Source: Gammaproteobacteria bacterium | GTDB lineage: Bacteria; Pseudomonadota; Gammaproteobacteria; Chromatiales; Chromatiaceae | Reading direction: 5' to 3' | Assembly (NCBI GenBank): GCA_009929855.1 | Contig: RZZN01000001.1 | Location: 163,733-227,732, forward strand | DNA: 64,000 bases | Part shown: positions 42,233 to 51,581 of the stretch, one piece after another | Position numbering within the stretch: position 1 is the first letter of the stretch | How the letters are laid out: every line of letters begins with the position of its first letter | The notes under the pieces: model-generated | What the model was told of the DNA's origin: nothing | Databases searched by the model: none | Seen by the model: only the letters and a program-made list of their open reading frames with translations | Translations under genes and position numbers: made by a program

Positions 42233-42931
42233 TTGCTGCACGGCTTCACCGGCCGCGCCGAGGATTGGGATGACTGCATGCCAGGCGCTGGACACGAGGC
42301 GATCGCGCTCGACCTGCCTGGTCATGGCGCGAGCCGCCTGCCCTTGATGTCATTCGAACGAACCCTGCGGGCGCTGCTTGCGGCCATCCCGGAGCGTGTC
42401 GAGCGGATCGCCGGATACTCGCTTGGAGGTCGCCTGGCGCTGGGATTGATCGCGGCCGCACCCGAGCGATTCGGCGCGGCGACGATCATCTCGGCCCATC
42501 CGGGTCTCGATGACCCAGTCAGCCGTCGAGCGCGCATCCAGGCTGATCGCCAATGGGTGAGATGTCTGCGCGAAGAGGGGATCGAGTCATTCGTGCGCGC
42601 CTGGGAATCCCAACCACTGTTCGCGAGCCAAGCGCGGCTCGCACCCTGGAAGAGACAACGGCAGCGCGCGCGGCGGCTGGAGCAATCGGCCGAAGGGCTC
42701 GCCGCATCACTCGAGCAGCATGGACTGGGGGTCATGCCGCCACTGCATGATGCGGTGATCGCCTATCCTGGCGCGCTCACCTGGATCGCCGGGGCCGAGG
42801 ACGCGAAATTCTCGGCCATCGCGCGTGAGATCAAACGACAACGCCCAGCCACGGACCTGCGGATCTTGCCAGGGATCGGGCATAATCCGCTGTTGGAATG
42901 TCCCGAGCGCTTGGCTGCATGCCTGGTCTAG
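42233..42931 (+). CDS. Alpha/beta hydrolase, MenH-like
   Basis: 232 residues from a TTG at 42233. The oxyanion loop LLHGFTGRAEDW, DLPGHGASR, the nucleophile elbow AGYSLGGRLALGL (Ser) and the C-terminal GIGHNPLLECPERLA (His) match the MenH/SHCHC synthase branch. That enzyme makes 2-succinyl-6-hydroxy-2,4-cyclohexadiene carboxylate for menaquinone. The TTG start would cut the first beta strand; a CTG at 42224, overlapping the folE2 stop as CTGA, would restore LIFLLHGF. No ATG or GTG is available before the upstream stop at 42185. No other men genes are in the window, so substrate is uncertain. Confidence 0.8.
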   Translation: MLHGFTGRAEDWDDCMPGAGHEAIALDLPGHGASRLPLMSFERTLRALLAAIPERVERIAGYSLGGRLALGLIAAAPERFGAATIISAHPGLDDPVSRRARIQADRQWVRCLREEGIESFVRAWESQPLFASQARLAPWKRQRQRARRLEQSAEGLAASLEQHGLGVMPPLHDAVIAYPGALTWIAGAEDAKFSAIAREIKRQRPATDLRILPGIGHNPLLECPERLAACLV

Positions 42932-43011
42932 CCACCAGCCTGGATCAGGGATCCGCGTGGCGCATCCACGACCGGCCACCATCCGCCACATCCGCACCGA
43001 AGGAGGTCAAG

Positions 43012-43185
43012 ATGTCTGAATCACCCTCGAATCAGTCGCCCCCCCGGCCAACCCCAGCGACCGATCATGTCCGATCGCAAGATCAGAGCCTCACACTGAT
43101 GCTGGGTGAATGGGTCTTCAAGCTGCTGTTCAGCCTCTTCGTGGCGGCGGCAAGCCTCTTGAGCCTGCTGGCGCCACGGCGCTAG
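43012..43185 (+). CDS. Small single-span membrane protein, 57 residues
   Basis: The start has a textbook ribosome site, AAGGAGGTCAAG directly before ATG 43012, strong support for a real small gene. A hydrophilic Ser/Pro/Gln-rich N terminus is followed by one hydrophobic helix (WVFKLLFSLFVAAASLLSLL) and a basic PRR end. No family is recognised. It lies between the MenH-like gene and a YkgJ-type gene and reads with both. Confidence 0.7.
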   Translation: MSESPSNQSPPRPTPATDHVRSQDQSLTLMLGEWVFKLLFSLFVAAASLLSLLAPRR

Positions 43186-43199
43186 ATCGCGACCCCGCC

Positions 43200-43469
43200 A
43201 TGACCTGCGCCACCTGCGTCGCCGCCTGTTGTCGTCTCGAGGTCTGGTGTCTGACCGACACCGGGGTGCCCCCAAGGCTCACCGTGCGGGATCCGCGCGG
43301 TGGTCTGGTGATGAGACGTCTCGAGGATGGCTGGTGCATCGCGCTCGATCGGGATAGCCTGCTGTGCCGGATCTACGATCGACGCCCACTCGTGTGCCGC
43401 GAGCTCGTGGTTGGCAGCCCGGAGTGTCTTGCCGAGCGCGAGTCACTCCGGGCGGTCACCGCGGGCTGA
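43200..43469 (+). CDS. YkgJ-type cysteine-cluster protein
   Basis: 89 residues. Cysteines in the CxxCxxxCC form (CATCVAACCRLEVWC) at the start, then GWCIAL, LLCRIYDRRPLVCREL and SPEC, follow the YkgJ family pattern thought to bind zinc or an iron-sulfur cluster. The IYDRRPLVCR core is typical. The ATG at 43200 lies 14 bases after the small membrane-protein gene. The function is unknown. Confidence 0.85.
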   Translation: MTCATCVAACCRLEVWCLTDTGVPPRLTVRDPRGGLVMRRLEDGWCIALDRDSLLCRIYDRRPLVCRELVVGSPECLAERESLRAVTAG

Positions 43470-43502
43470 TGCCGCACCCCCGCAGTCCAAGAGAGCACGC
43501 CC

Positions 43503-44126
43503 GTGGCCCAATCATTGATCAAGGTTCCACCGACCAAGAACACCCTGCTGCGCCTGAAGAAACAGCAGCGTTTCCTCGAAGAGGGGCACGATCTGCTCGA
43601 ACGCAAGCGCGAGCTGCTCACGCGTCTGGTCTACGAGCGCATCGGCGAGTATCGTCGCCTGCGCAGCGCGGCTGAGTCCGCGCTTGCCGAGGCCTATCGC
43701 TGTCTGAGCATCACCCATCTCAGGATGGGCAGCCGCGGCATCCACCAGGCCGCGCTCGGCTCGGAGCTCGCACTCAGCGTGGAGATCCTCCCACGCCGCG
43801 CATTGGGGGTGGAGTACCCGGCGGTCACCAGCGAGCGCGTGCCACTCAAGCCGGTCGGTCTACTGGGAACCGACGCGAGCTTCGACACCACCCGCGAGAA
43901 TCTTGCCAATGCCTCCGTGCTCCTGGCCCGTCTCGCCGAGGTCGAAACCGCACTGCACCGCCTGATGGAAGAGCAGCGCAAGGCCCAGAAACGCGTCAAT
44001 GCGCTCAAGTACAACATCATTCCACGCTATCGGCGCACGATCCATTTCATCCAATCCTCGCTCGAGGAGGAGGAGCGCAACACCCTGTTCCAGGTCAAGC
44101 TCCTGCGTCAAAAGGCCGATGCTTGA
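43503..44126 (+). CDS. V-type ATP synthase subunit D, apparently orphan
   Basis: 207 residues. Long N- and C-terminal coiled-coil helices (PPTKNTLLRLKKQQRFLEEG, LLERKRELLTRLVYE and KYNIIPRYRRTIHFIQSSLE) with a short middle are characteristic of the V/A-type ATPase central-stalk subunit D. The N-terminal PTKNTLLRLK is diagnostic. The start is GTG 43503 behind AGAGAG. No other V-type subunit is encoded in the flanking 10 kb on either side, so either the rest is elsewhere or this copy has another role. Confidence 0.88.
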   Translation: MAQSLIKVPPTKNTLLRLKKQQRFLEEGHDLLERKRELLTRLVYERIGEYRRLRSAAESALAEAYRCLSITHLRMGSRGIHQAALGSELALSVEILPRRALGVEYPAVTSERVPLKPVGLLGTDASFDTTRENLANASVLLARLAEVETALHRLMEEQRKAQKRVNALKYNIIPRYRRTIHFIQSSLEEEERNTLFQVKLLRQKADA

Positions 44127-44159
44127 GGCGACGAGACATGGTGGCCGCGCGATCACTGC

Positions 44160-44726
44160 TCAACACCCCGGATCCTCCGCCATGAGCGCCACCGCACTCG
44201 CCAGGAAGGCACCGGCGCGATAGAGTCCGACCAGGGTCTTGGCGTCGGTGATCTCGCCATCAGTGCACCAATCCAGCGCTTGGCTCATCGGCAACCAGTG
44301 GATCTCGATCGACTCGTCAGGCTCGTGCGCTGGTGCCTGACGTGTCAAACCACGCGCCATCCACAATTCAATGACTTCAGTGAAGACTCCAGGCGAGCTG
44401 TGCATGCGCCCCAGATCCACCCATTCCGCGGCGCTGAGACCCGCCTCCTCGGCAAGCTCCCGGCGCGCCGTCACGCTTGCCGACTCGCCTGGATCGATCT
44501 TGCCGGCGGGCAGCTCCCAGAGCCAACCCCCGGCAGCATGGCGAAACTGGCGCAACAGACACACCCGCTCCTCCTCGTCCAAGGCCACGACGGCGGCCCC
44601 ACCGGGGTGACGAACGATCTCGAGTTGAGTCTCGCGCTCCGAAGGCAGGAGCACGCGCTCGAGTGCGACCTTAATGATCCGGCCTTGAAAGACCAGGTCA
44701 CGCTGCAAGATCCGGGTGGCGGTCAT
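44160..44726 (-). CDS. Nudix hydrolase, ADP-ribose pyrophosphatase type
   Basis: 188 residues. The complete Nudix box reads GKIDPGESASVTARRELAEEAGL, with the preceding WLWELPAGK typical of the ADP-sugar (NudF/NudE) branch. The start MTATRILQRDLVFQGRIIKV is as in ADP-ribose pyrophosphatases. Ends face the V-type D gene. No further specificity can be read. Confidence 0.9.
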   Translation of the reverse strand: MTATRILQRDLVFQGRIIKVALERVLLPSERETQLEIVRHPGGAAVVALDEEERVCLLRQFRHAAGGWLWELPAGKIDPGESASVTARRELAEEAGLSAAEWVDLGRMHSSPGVFTEVIELWMARGLTRQAPAHEPDESIEIHWLPMSQALDWCTDGEITDAKTLVGLYRAGAFLASAVALMAEDPGC

Positions 44727-44910
44727 GGACGACTCCGCGGGTCGATTGGCTCGGACGGACCAGACGCGCCTGGGGCAATTCCAGCGACGCGCCGGTCGGC
44801 ATCAGACCGGCCGGACACTTGTCATGGTCGCGCCCGCCGGCAGACTCTAAACTAGACGTCTCGAACCGTTTCGACAAGCCGCATCGCTCGGCAGCAACTG
44901 GAATCGCCCA

Positions 44911-46455
44911 TTGAGTCAGCATCCACTGATCAATCTACTGACCTTCGCGCTCTATTTCGCGATCATCGGCATGATCGGCTGGTACGCCTATCGGCGGACC
45001 CGTGACCTGCCCGATTTCATCCTCGGCGGACGCCGGATCGGCAGCGGCGTGGCGGCATTGAGCGCCAGCGCCTCGGACATGAGCGGCTGGCTGCTGCTCG
45101 GGCTGCCGGGTTTCGCCTACGCCGCCGGCGTGGAAGCCATCTGGCTCGCCGCTGGACTCCTGCTCGGCACCTGGCTGAACTGGACCCTGGTCGCCAGCCG
45201 TCTACGCGTCTTCAGCCAGACCTATGCCAACGCCCTGACCCTGCCCGAATATCTCGCCAACCGCTTCACCGATCATGGCATTTGGCTGCGCGTCATCGCG
45301 GGACTCGTCATCCTCTTCTTCTTCATGCTCTACACCAGCGCTGGATTGGTCGCCGGCGGCAAACTCTTCCAAACGGTGTTCGGCATCGACTATCTCTGGG
45401 CGGTGACCCTCGGGGTGCTTTCGATCGTCATCTATACCGCGTTCGGCGGGTTCCTGGCGGTGTCCTGGACTGATGTGTTCCAGGGTCTCTTGATGGCCTT
45501 GACCTTGATCCTGGTTCCGCTGATGGCCTTCTCACAGATCGGCGATACCGGTCTCACCTTCGAAGTGATCGGTGCAAACAACCCCAATCTCTTGAATCCA
45601 TTCACGCGCGCCGATGGAACCAGCCTGGGTCTCATCGGTATGCTCTCATTGCTCGCCTGGGGCCTGGGCTATTTCGGACAACCTCACATCCTGGCGCGAT
45701 TCCAGGCGATCTCCTCGCCCGCGAAGATCAAGGTGGCACGCCGGATCGCCACGCTCTGGGTCGCGATCACACTCTGCGGTGCGATCGCGAGCGGCTTGGC
45801 CGGGATCCTCGTCATCGAGCAGCCACTGCAGGGCGAATCGCGTGAGACCGTCTTCATCCTGCTCACGCAGTTGCTCTTCCATCCACTGGTCGCCGGTTTC
45901 CTGCTCGCCGCGATCCTGGCGGCGATCATGAGCACGGCCGATTCGCAGCTGCTCGTCTCCTCCTCGGTCTTGACCGAGGATGTCTATCGGGCACTCATCA
46001 GGCGCAAGGCCAAGAAACGCGAGTTGGTGATCGCCGGCCGCGTCACCGTGCTCCTGATCGCGGCGCCTGCCTTCTGGCTGGCGCTCGATCCGAACGCCTT
46101 GGTCTTGGACCTGGTGGCTTACGCCTGGGCGGGTTTCGGCGCGGCCTTCGGGCCGACCCTCCTGCTCTCGCTCTACTGGTCGCGGATGACTGGACTGGGT
46201 GCGCTGGCCGGGATCCTCGTCGGCGGCCTGACCGTCATCCTCTGGCGACACCTGGATGGCGGGCTCTTCGAGCTCTACGAGATCATCCCCGGCATCTTGC
46301 TGTCGACCCTGGCGATCATCCTGGTGAGCCGCCGTCTGCGCGGCCCGCGCCAGGAGGCCTTGAGCAGACGCTTCATCCAGGTCGAGCGCCGTTGGTTGGA
46401 GCAGACCGGAAGGCAATCCACGAATGCCAGTGGCACGGGCGATTCTGCCAGCTGA
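44911..46455 (+). CDS. putP: Sodium/proline symporter
   Basis: 514 residues with about thirteen membrane helices of the SSS family. ALSASASDMSGWLLLGLPGF, the Na-site region AFGGFLAVSWTDVFQG, LGYFGQPHILARFQAI and ILAAIMSTADSQLLVSSSVL are as in PutP. The start is a TTG at 44911, since no ATG lies nearby upstream in frame. putA is not in the window; uptake could serve osmoprotection or nutrition. Confidence 0.93.
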   Translation: MSQHPLINLLTFALYFAIIGMIGWYAYRRTRDLPDFILGGRRIGSGVAALSASASDMSGWLLLGLPGFAYAAGVEAIWLAAGLLLGTWLNWTLVASRLRVFSQTYANALTLPEYLANRFTDHGIWLRVIAGLVILFFFMLYTSAGLVAGGKLFQTVFGIDYLWAVTLGVLSIVIYTAFGGFLAVSWTDVFQGLLMALTLILVPLMAFSQIGDTGLTFEVIGANNPNLLNPFTRADGTSLGLIGMLSLLAWGLGYFGQPHILARFQAISSPAKIKVARRIATLWVAITLCGAIASGLAGILVIEQPLQGESRETVFILLTQLLFHPLVAGFLLAAILAAIMSTADSQLLVSSSVLTEDVYRALIRRKAKKRELVIAGRVTVLLIAAPAFWLALDPNALVLDLVAYAWAGFGAAFGPTLLLSLYWSRMTGLGALAGILVGGLTVILWRHLDGGLFELYEIIPGILLSTLAIILVSRRLRGPRQEALSRRFIQVERRWLEQTGRQSTNASGTGDSAS

Positions 46456-46569
46456 CAAGGTCATCGCGCCGTCATTCATCGGCAATAGACTAGCATCAAA
46501 GACGTTTCGGTCCAGCCAGACGGTGTATGTGGCGGGCCGAATTGCTTAAGACTAGAGGAATCAACTGCC

Positions 46570-47256
46570 ATGAAGACCATTCTTGTCGTCGACGATGAGC
46601 CAGATATCCGCGAGGTGATCTGTTTCGCGCTGGAGGGCGAGGATTTTCGTGCGATCGAGGCCGGGCATGCCGACGAGGCACGCAAGCTGATCAGTCGCGA
46701 GAATCCGGATCTCATCCTGCTCGACTGGATGCTGCCTGGACGCTCCGGCATCGAGCTGGCACAGGAGCTGAAGCAGAATCCGCGCACGCGCGCGGTGCCC
46801 ATCATCATGATCAGCGCACGTGGCGAGGAGGAGGATCGCATCAAGGGACTGGATACCGGGGCCGACGACTATATCACCAAACCCTTTTCACCTCGTGAGA
46901 TGGTGGCTCGGATCAAGGCCGTGCTCCGTCGCGCGAAGCCTGAGGAGCGCGGCGACGAGATCGAGATCAGCGGCTTGCGCATCGACAATATCAGTCACCG
47001 CGTCACCGTGAAAGGCACGCCGGTCGAGATCGCGCCCACCGAGTATCGTCTGCTGCATTTCTTCATGAGCCATGCCGATCGGGCCTTCACCCGCTCGCAA
47101 CTGCTCGACCAGGTCTGGGGTGATCAAGTCTATGTCGAGGAGCGTACCGTCGATGTCCATGTTCGACGGCTGCGCAAGGCGCTCGAATGCTCGGGCCATG
47201 ATCGGCTCTTGCAGACCGTGCGTGGGGTCGGCTATCGCTTCTCGGACAAGACCTGA
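46570..47256 (+). CDS. phoB: Phosphate regulon response regulator PhoB
   Basis: 228 residues. The receiver has the acidic pair in VVDDEPDI, phospho-acceptor Asp in LILLDWMLPG (about residue 52), Thr/Ser in MISARGEE and Lys in ITKPFSPRE. The winged-helix OmpR-type output domain ends TVDVHVRRLRKALE and LQTVRGVGYRFS. It is 5 bases upstream of phoR. No pst genes are adjacent. Confidence 0.95.
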   Translation: MKTILVVDDEPDIREVICFALEGEDFRAIEAGHADEARKLISRENPDLILLDWMLPGRSGIELAQELKQNPRTRAVPIIMISARGEEEDRIKGLDTGADDYITKPFSPREMVARIKAVLRRAKPEERGDEIEISGLRIDNISHRVTVKGTPVEIAPTEYRLLHFFMSHADRAFTRSQLLDQVWGDQVYVEERTVDVHVRRLRKALECSGHDRLLQTVRGVGYRFSDKT

Positions 47257-47261
47257 TCCGC

Positions 47262-48611
47262 TTGACGATCCATCCATCACGCGCGCTCGAGGCCTGGCGC
47301 GGCGCCTTGCTCGGCGAGGTCGCCCTGTTGCTGCTTTCGGTCGCTGTCGCGGGTCTACTCGGATGGCTCGACAGCGCCCCACCCGGGGTCTGGCTGCTGG
47401 CGCTCCTGCCTTATCTGATCCGTCATCTCTATCTGCTGATTCGACTCAATCTGCTGATCCGCAAGCATCATCGTCTGAGCCCTCCATTTCCAGGCGGACT
47501 CTGGGGCGAGATCTATCGCACCATCGCGCAATACCAACAGCGGGGTCGCAAGGGTCGTCAGCGTCAAACCCGCTTCACCCGCCGCTTTCGCGAGGCCGCG
47601 AACGCCTTCCCGGATGCCTTGGTGGTCTTGGACAAGCTGCACTCGATCGAATGGGCGAACCCGGCCGCCGCCAGTCTGATGAACATCCACTGGCCGGAGG
47701 ATGATGGACGCGCCTTGGTGGAGCTCTTCACCCATCCGAGCCTCAGCGATTTCCTGCAATCGAACGAATATCAACGTCCCTTGGACATCAACCCGGTGCA
47801 CAATCGGGCGATCATGCTCTCATTGCGCATCGCCCCGTTTGGCGAGCGCAAGAAACAACGGCTCGTCGTTGGGCGCGACATCACCAAGATCTATCATCTC
47901 AACATGATCAGACGGGATTTCGTGGCCAATGCATCGCACGAGCTGCGCACGCCATTGACCGTGATCGGTGGATTCCTGGAAACACTCACCAGCGCCCAGG
48001 CAACGCCGCCTCAGCATCGCCGTCCGCTGACCCTCATGCACAATCAAACCGAGCGGATGCGCTCCATCATCGAGGATCTGCTGACACTCTCGCGCCTGGA
48101 GATGGATGAACGCGTCGAAGAACAGAACACGGTCAAGGTCGACGTGCCGGATGAATTGCATCTCATCTTGCAGGAGGCACAGGCATTGAGCCACGGACGA
48201 CGTGTTTTCACGGTGGACATCGACGAGGAGTTGCTGCTCATCGGTAACGAGCGGGAGATCCGCAGTGCCCTATCCAACATCATCTTCAACGCGGTCAAGC
48301 ATACCCCGGCCGGAACCCACGTCCGGGTCCGTTGGTCATCCGGGATCGATGGACCCGAGTTCCGCGTCACCGATGATGGACCTGGCATCGCGTCCCAGCA
48401 TCTGCCACGCTTGACCGAGCGGTTCTACCGCGTCGACAAGGCACGCTCACGCGAGTCGGGAGGGACCGGCCTTGGCCTGGCGATCGTCAAGCATATCCTC
48501 AGCCGACATGGAGGCATCCTGCTCATCGCCAGCGAGCTTGGTCAGGGATCGAGCTTCACCTGTGTCTTCCCATCCAGCCGCGCCGTGCGGCGCGAGCAAG
48601 CCGATTGTTGA
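47262..48611 (+). CDS. phoR: Phosphate regulon sensor kinase PhoR
   Basis: 449 residues. Two hydrophobic N-terminal segments (LLGEVALLLLSVAVAGLLGW and WLLALLPYLIRHLYLLI) anchor it without a large periplasmic domain, as in PhoR. A PAS domain covers about 100-210. The H-box is DFVANASHELRTPLTVI (His about 226), and N, G1 and G2 boxes are NIIFNAVKHTP, VTDDGPGIA and GGTGLGLAIVKHIL. The start is a TTG at 47262, 5 bases after phoB. Confidence 0.94.
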   Translation: MTIHPSRALEAWRGALLGEVALLLLSVAVAGLLGWLDSAPPGVWLLALLPYLIRHLYLLIRLNLLIRKHHRLSPPFPGGLWGEIYRTIAQYQQRGRKGRQRQTRFTRRFREAANAFPDALVVLDKLHSIEWANPAAASLMNIHWPEDDGRALVELFTHPSLSDFLQSNEYQRPLDINPVHNRAIMLSLRIAPFGERKKQRLVVGRDITKIYHLNMIRRDFVANASHELRTPLTVIGGFLETLTSAQATPPQHRRPLTLMHNQTERMRSIIEDLLTLSRLEMDERVEEQNTVKVDVPDELHLILQEAQALSHGRRVFTVDIDEELLLIGNEREIRSALSNIIFNAVKHTPAGTHVRVRWSSGIDGPEFRVTDDGPGIASQHLPRLTERFYRVDKARSRESGGTGLGLAIVKHILSRHGGILLIASELGQGSSFTCVFPSSRAVRREQADC

Positions 48612-48645
48612 GCGCGCGTGCGCTCGAGCCAGGTGGCGGGTCAGA

Positions 48646-48669
48646 CGGGCACTGCGCATCCAGTGCCCG
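48646..48669. terminator. Hairpin between convergent phoR and ihfB
   Basis: CGGGCACTG/CAGTGCCCG gives a perfect 9-bp stem with a 6-base loop in the 69-base gap between the two stop codons. It probably terminates both transcripts. No T-tract is present. Confidence 0.55.
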
Positions 48670-48680
48670 AAAGGGTCTCA

Positions 48681-49031
48681 TCAGCCCGAGGCGGCCATCC
48701 GCTCGGGTGGTTGCTGCTCTTCTTGCCCCGCGGCCAAGCACTCATCCAGGAATGCTTGATTCACGCGATCCCTGAGCTCCTTGCCGGGCCTGAAATGAGG
48801 GACGTGCTTACCAGCCAAGGCGACCGCGTCACCAGTCTTTGGGTTGCGCCCAATCCGTGCGGGACGGTAGTGCAACGAGAAGCTCCCAAAGCCACGGATC
48901 TCGATTCGCTCACCAGCGGCCAGCGCTGTGCTCATCCGATCGAGGAGCTTGCGCACCGCCTCTTCGACATCCTTGTATGCCAAATGGTCCTGCGCGGCAG
49001 CCAGTACGTCGATGAGCTCGGATTTGGTCAT
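48681..49031 (-). CDS. ihfB: Integration host factor beta subunit
   Basis: 116 residues. The HU/IHF fold is clear: [20 protein letters not shown], then the body [20 protein letters not shown], then [10 protein letters not shown] with the minor-groove-intercalating Pro. A Gln/Glu-rich tail of about 20 residues ([19 protein letters not shown]) extends beyond the usual end. It follows rpsA at 66 bases, the normal rpsA-ihfB order. Confidence 0.94.
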   Translation of the reverse strand: MTKSELIDVLAAAQDHLAYKDVEEAVRKLLDRMSTALAAGERIEIRGFGSFSLHYRPARIGRNPKTGDAVALAGKHVPHFRPGKELRDRVNQAFLDECLAAGQEEQQPPERMAASG

Positions 49032-49097
49032 GTTCTCGACTCCTGGAAAAAGGACTCGGGGCCCATGATGGGCCCCACGAACGCGAGACGGCGTGGA

Positions 49098-50780
49098 TCA
49101 ACCGCCGCGCTGGGCCTCTTCCATCTGCTCCTTGAGGATGTCGCCGAGTGTCGCGGTGCCACTGCTGGCGTCGCGTGAATACCCCTTGATCACGGCCTGC
49201 TCCTCTTCGACGTCCTTGGCCTTCATCGACAAGGAGATGGTGCGATTCTTACGGTCCACGCCCAGGAACTTCGCCTCGATCTCGTCACCGGACTTGAGCA
49301 CGGCTCGCGCATCCTCGATGCGGTCACGCGAGATCTCGGAGGCCCGCAGATAGCCCTCCACGCCATCGGCCAGGGCGATGGTCGCACCCTTCGGATCCAC
49401 GTCCGTCACGGTGCCGGTTACGACACTGCCCTTTTCGTGCAGGGCCACGAAGCTGGAGAAGGGATCCTTGTCGAGTTGCTTGACACCGAGCGAGATGCGC
49501 TCGCGCTCCGGGTCGACCGACAGCACCACGGTCTCCAGCTCATCGCCCTTTTTGTAGCGACGCAGTGCCTGCTCGCCGGACTCGTCCCAGGAGATGTCGG
49601 AGAGATGGACCAGACCGTCGATCCCACCATCCAGCCCGATGAAGATCCCGAAGTCGGTGATGGACTTGATCTTACCGGAGACATGATCGCCCTTCTTGTG
49701 GGTCGCGGCGAACTCGTCCCAGGGGTTCATGGCGCATTGCTTGATGCCAAGCGAGATGCGGCGACGCTCCTCGTCGATATCCAGCACCATGACCTCGACC
49801 TCGTCGCCCAGGGCCACGACCTTGCTCGGATGGATGTTCTTGTTGGTCCAATCCATCTCGGAGACATGCACCAAACCCTCGACCCCTTCCTCGATCTCGA
49901 CGAAGCAGCCGTAATCGGCGATGTTGGTGACCTTGCCGAAGACCCGCGTTCCCTCGGGGTAGCGACGCGAGATGTTGACCCAAGGGTCCTCGCCCATCTG
50001 CTTCAAGCCCAGCGAGACGCGCTGACGATCGCGATCGAACTTCAGCACCTTCACCAAGACCTCGTCACCGATCTCGACCACCTCGGATGGGTGCTTGACG
50101 CGGCGCCAGGCCATGTCGGTGATGTGTAGCAGGCCATCGATCCCGCCCAGATCGAGGAAGGCGCCGTAGTCGGTCAGGTTCTTGACCACGCCCTTGACCT
50201 CCATGCCCTCCTCGAGGTTCTTGAGGAGCTGCTCGCGCTCGGCGCTGTACTCCTCCTCGACCACGGCACGGCGCGACACGACCACGTTGTTGCGCTTGCG
50301 ATCGAGCTTGATGACCTTGAATTCCTGCTCCTTGCCTTCGAGGTAAGTGGTGTCGCGAACCGGGCGAACGTCCACCAGCGAGCCGGGCAGGAAGGCGCGC
50401 ACGGTCCCCAGGTCGACCGTGAAGCCGCCCTTGACCTTGCCGCTGATCATGCCCTTGACGGTCTCGGTTGCCTCGAAGGCCTTCTCGAGATGATCCCAGG
50501 CAGCGAAACGCTTTGCCTTGTCTCGGGACAGACGGGTCACGCCGAAGCCGTCCTCGACGGCGTCCAAGGCGACCTCGACCTCATCCCCCACCGTCACCTC
50601 GAGCTGACCGTCGGGGCCGATGAATTGGTTGCGGGGGATGACGCCCTCGGATTTGAGTCCAGCATTGATCACGACGCTGTCGGAGGTGATCGCAATGACG
50701 GTTCCGAGCACGATGGTACCCGGCTGCAGCTGGGTCGTATTCAGACTCTGTTCAAATAGTTCGGCAAAGCTTTCGGTCAT
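49098..50780 (-). CDS. rpsA: 30S ribosomal protein S1
   Basis: 560 residues with six S1 RNA-binding domains. Repeated [16 protein letters not shown] turns are seen, for example [40 protein letters not shown] and [20 protein letters not shown]. The first two divergent domains bind the ribosome and the rest bind mRNA. The ATG at 50780 ([13 protein letters not shown]) is the conserved start. A T-tailed terminator upstream separates it from cmk, so it has its own promoter. Confidence 0.96.
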   Translation of the reverse strand: MTESFAELFEQSLNTTQLQPGTIVLGTVIAITSDSVVINAGLKSEGVIPRNQFIGPDGQLEVTVGDEVEVALDAVEDGFGVTRLSRDKAKRFAAWDHLEKAFEATETVKGMISGKVKGGFTVDLGTVRAFLPGSLVDVRPVRDTTYLEGKEQEFKVIKLDRKRNNVVVSRRAVVEEEYSAEREQLLKNLEEGMEVKGVVKNLTDYGAFLDLGGIDGLLHITDMAWRRVKHPSEVVEIGDEVLVKVLKFDRDRQRVSLGLKQMGEDPWVNISRRYPEGTRVFGKVTNIADYGCFVEIEEGVEGLVHVSEMDWTNKNIHPSKVVALGDEVEVMVLDIDEERRRISLGIKQCAMNPWDEFAATHKKGDHVSGKIKSITDFGIFIGLDGGIDGLVHLSDISWDESGEQALRRYKKGDELETVVLSVDPERERISLGVKQLDKDPFSSFVALHEKGSVVTGTVTDVDPKGATIALADGVEGYLRASEISRDRIEDARAVLKSGDEIEAKFLGVDRKNRTISLSMKAKDVEEEQAVIKGYSRDASSGTATLGDILKEQMEEAQRGG

Positions 50781-50846
50781 GGGATGAAGTTGTCCTGAGC
50801 AGGGCGCGCTGATCCGTCCCATCCGGGACGAGGGGTATCGATGAAT

Positions 50847-50875
50847 TGAAAAGGCCGGCGCTTCCGCACCGGCCC
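50847..50875 (-). terminator. Intrinsic terminator of aroA-cmk
   Basis: On the minus strand GGCCGG...CCGGCC (50853-50858 with 50869-50874) with an inner GC pair is followed directly by TTTTC. This is a standard rho-independent terminator, lying 38 bases after the cmk stop and before rpsA. Confidence 0.7.
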
Positions 50876-50912
50876 AACCTGACTCGGTCGCGGGCGAGCC
50901 CCGCGTCGAGCC

Positions 50913-51581
50913 CTAATGGACCAAGCCTGGGAAGACGCGCCTCACCTCTTCCAGGACTCGGTCGAGCACCTCGGTGATCGACATCGTGGTGGTGTCCAGT
51001 ACGAGCGCATCGCTGGCCGCGCGCAGTGGCGCCACGGGGCGATCGCGATCGCGCGCATCACGCGCCCGAATATCCTCCACGAGTTGCTGGAGGTTAGCAT
51101 CCAATCCCTTTTCTTTCAACTGTTTATATCGACGATCCGCGCGGACCTCAGGACTTGCGTCGAGAAAGAGCTTGAGCGCCGCGGAAGGGAAGACAATCGT
51201 GCCCATGTCGCGGCCGTCGGCGACCAGGCCAGGTCGGCACGCCATCGCGCGTTGCCGCTCCAACAAGGCCGCCCGAACCGCGGGATGCGCGGCCACACGT
51301 GAGGCCGCCATCCCCGCCGCCTCGGTGCGAATCGGCGCGCTCACATCGGTCTCCTCCAACCAGACCCGCCCAGCGCTGAAACGCACCGCGAGGCTCGCGG
51401 CCAGATCAGCGAGCGCCGGCTCATCCGCGAGCGACACACCGTGGCGCTCGGCGGCGACTCCCAAGACCCGATAGAGCGCACCGCTATCGAGGCAGTGCCA
51501 GCCGAGCCGCTGCGCCAATAACGCGGCGATCGTCCCCTTGCCGGTCCCCGAGGGTCCGTCGATCGTGATGACTGGGCTCAT
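50913..51581 (-). CDS. cmk: Cytidylate kinase
   Basis: 222 residues. It phosphorylates CMP and dCMP. The P-loop [31 protein letters not shown], the NMP-binding [15 protein letters not shown] and the lid [13 protein letters not shown] are all present. The start at 51581 overlaps the aroA stop (ATGA), so the two are coupled. Confidence 0.96.
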   Translation of the reverse strand: MSPVITIDGPSGTGKGTIAALLAQRLGWHCLDSGALYRVLGVAAERHGVSLADEPALADLAASLAVRFSAGRVWLEETDVSAPIRTEAAGMAASRVAAHPAVRAALLERQRAMACRPGLVADGRDMGTIVFPSAALKLFLDASPEVRADRRYKQLKEKGLDANLQQLVEDIRARDARDRDRPVAPLRAASDALVLDTTTMSITEVLDRVLEEVRRVFPGLVH

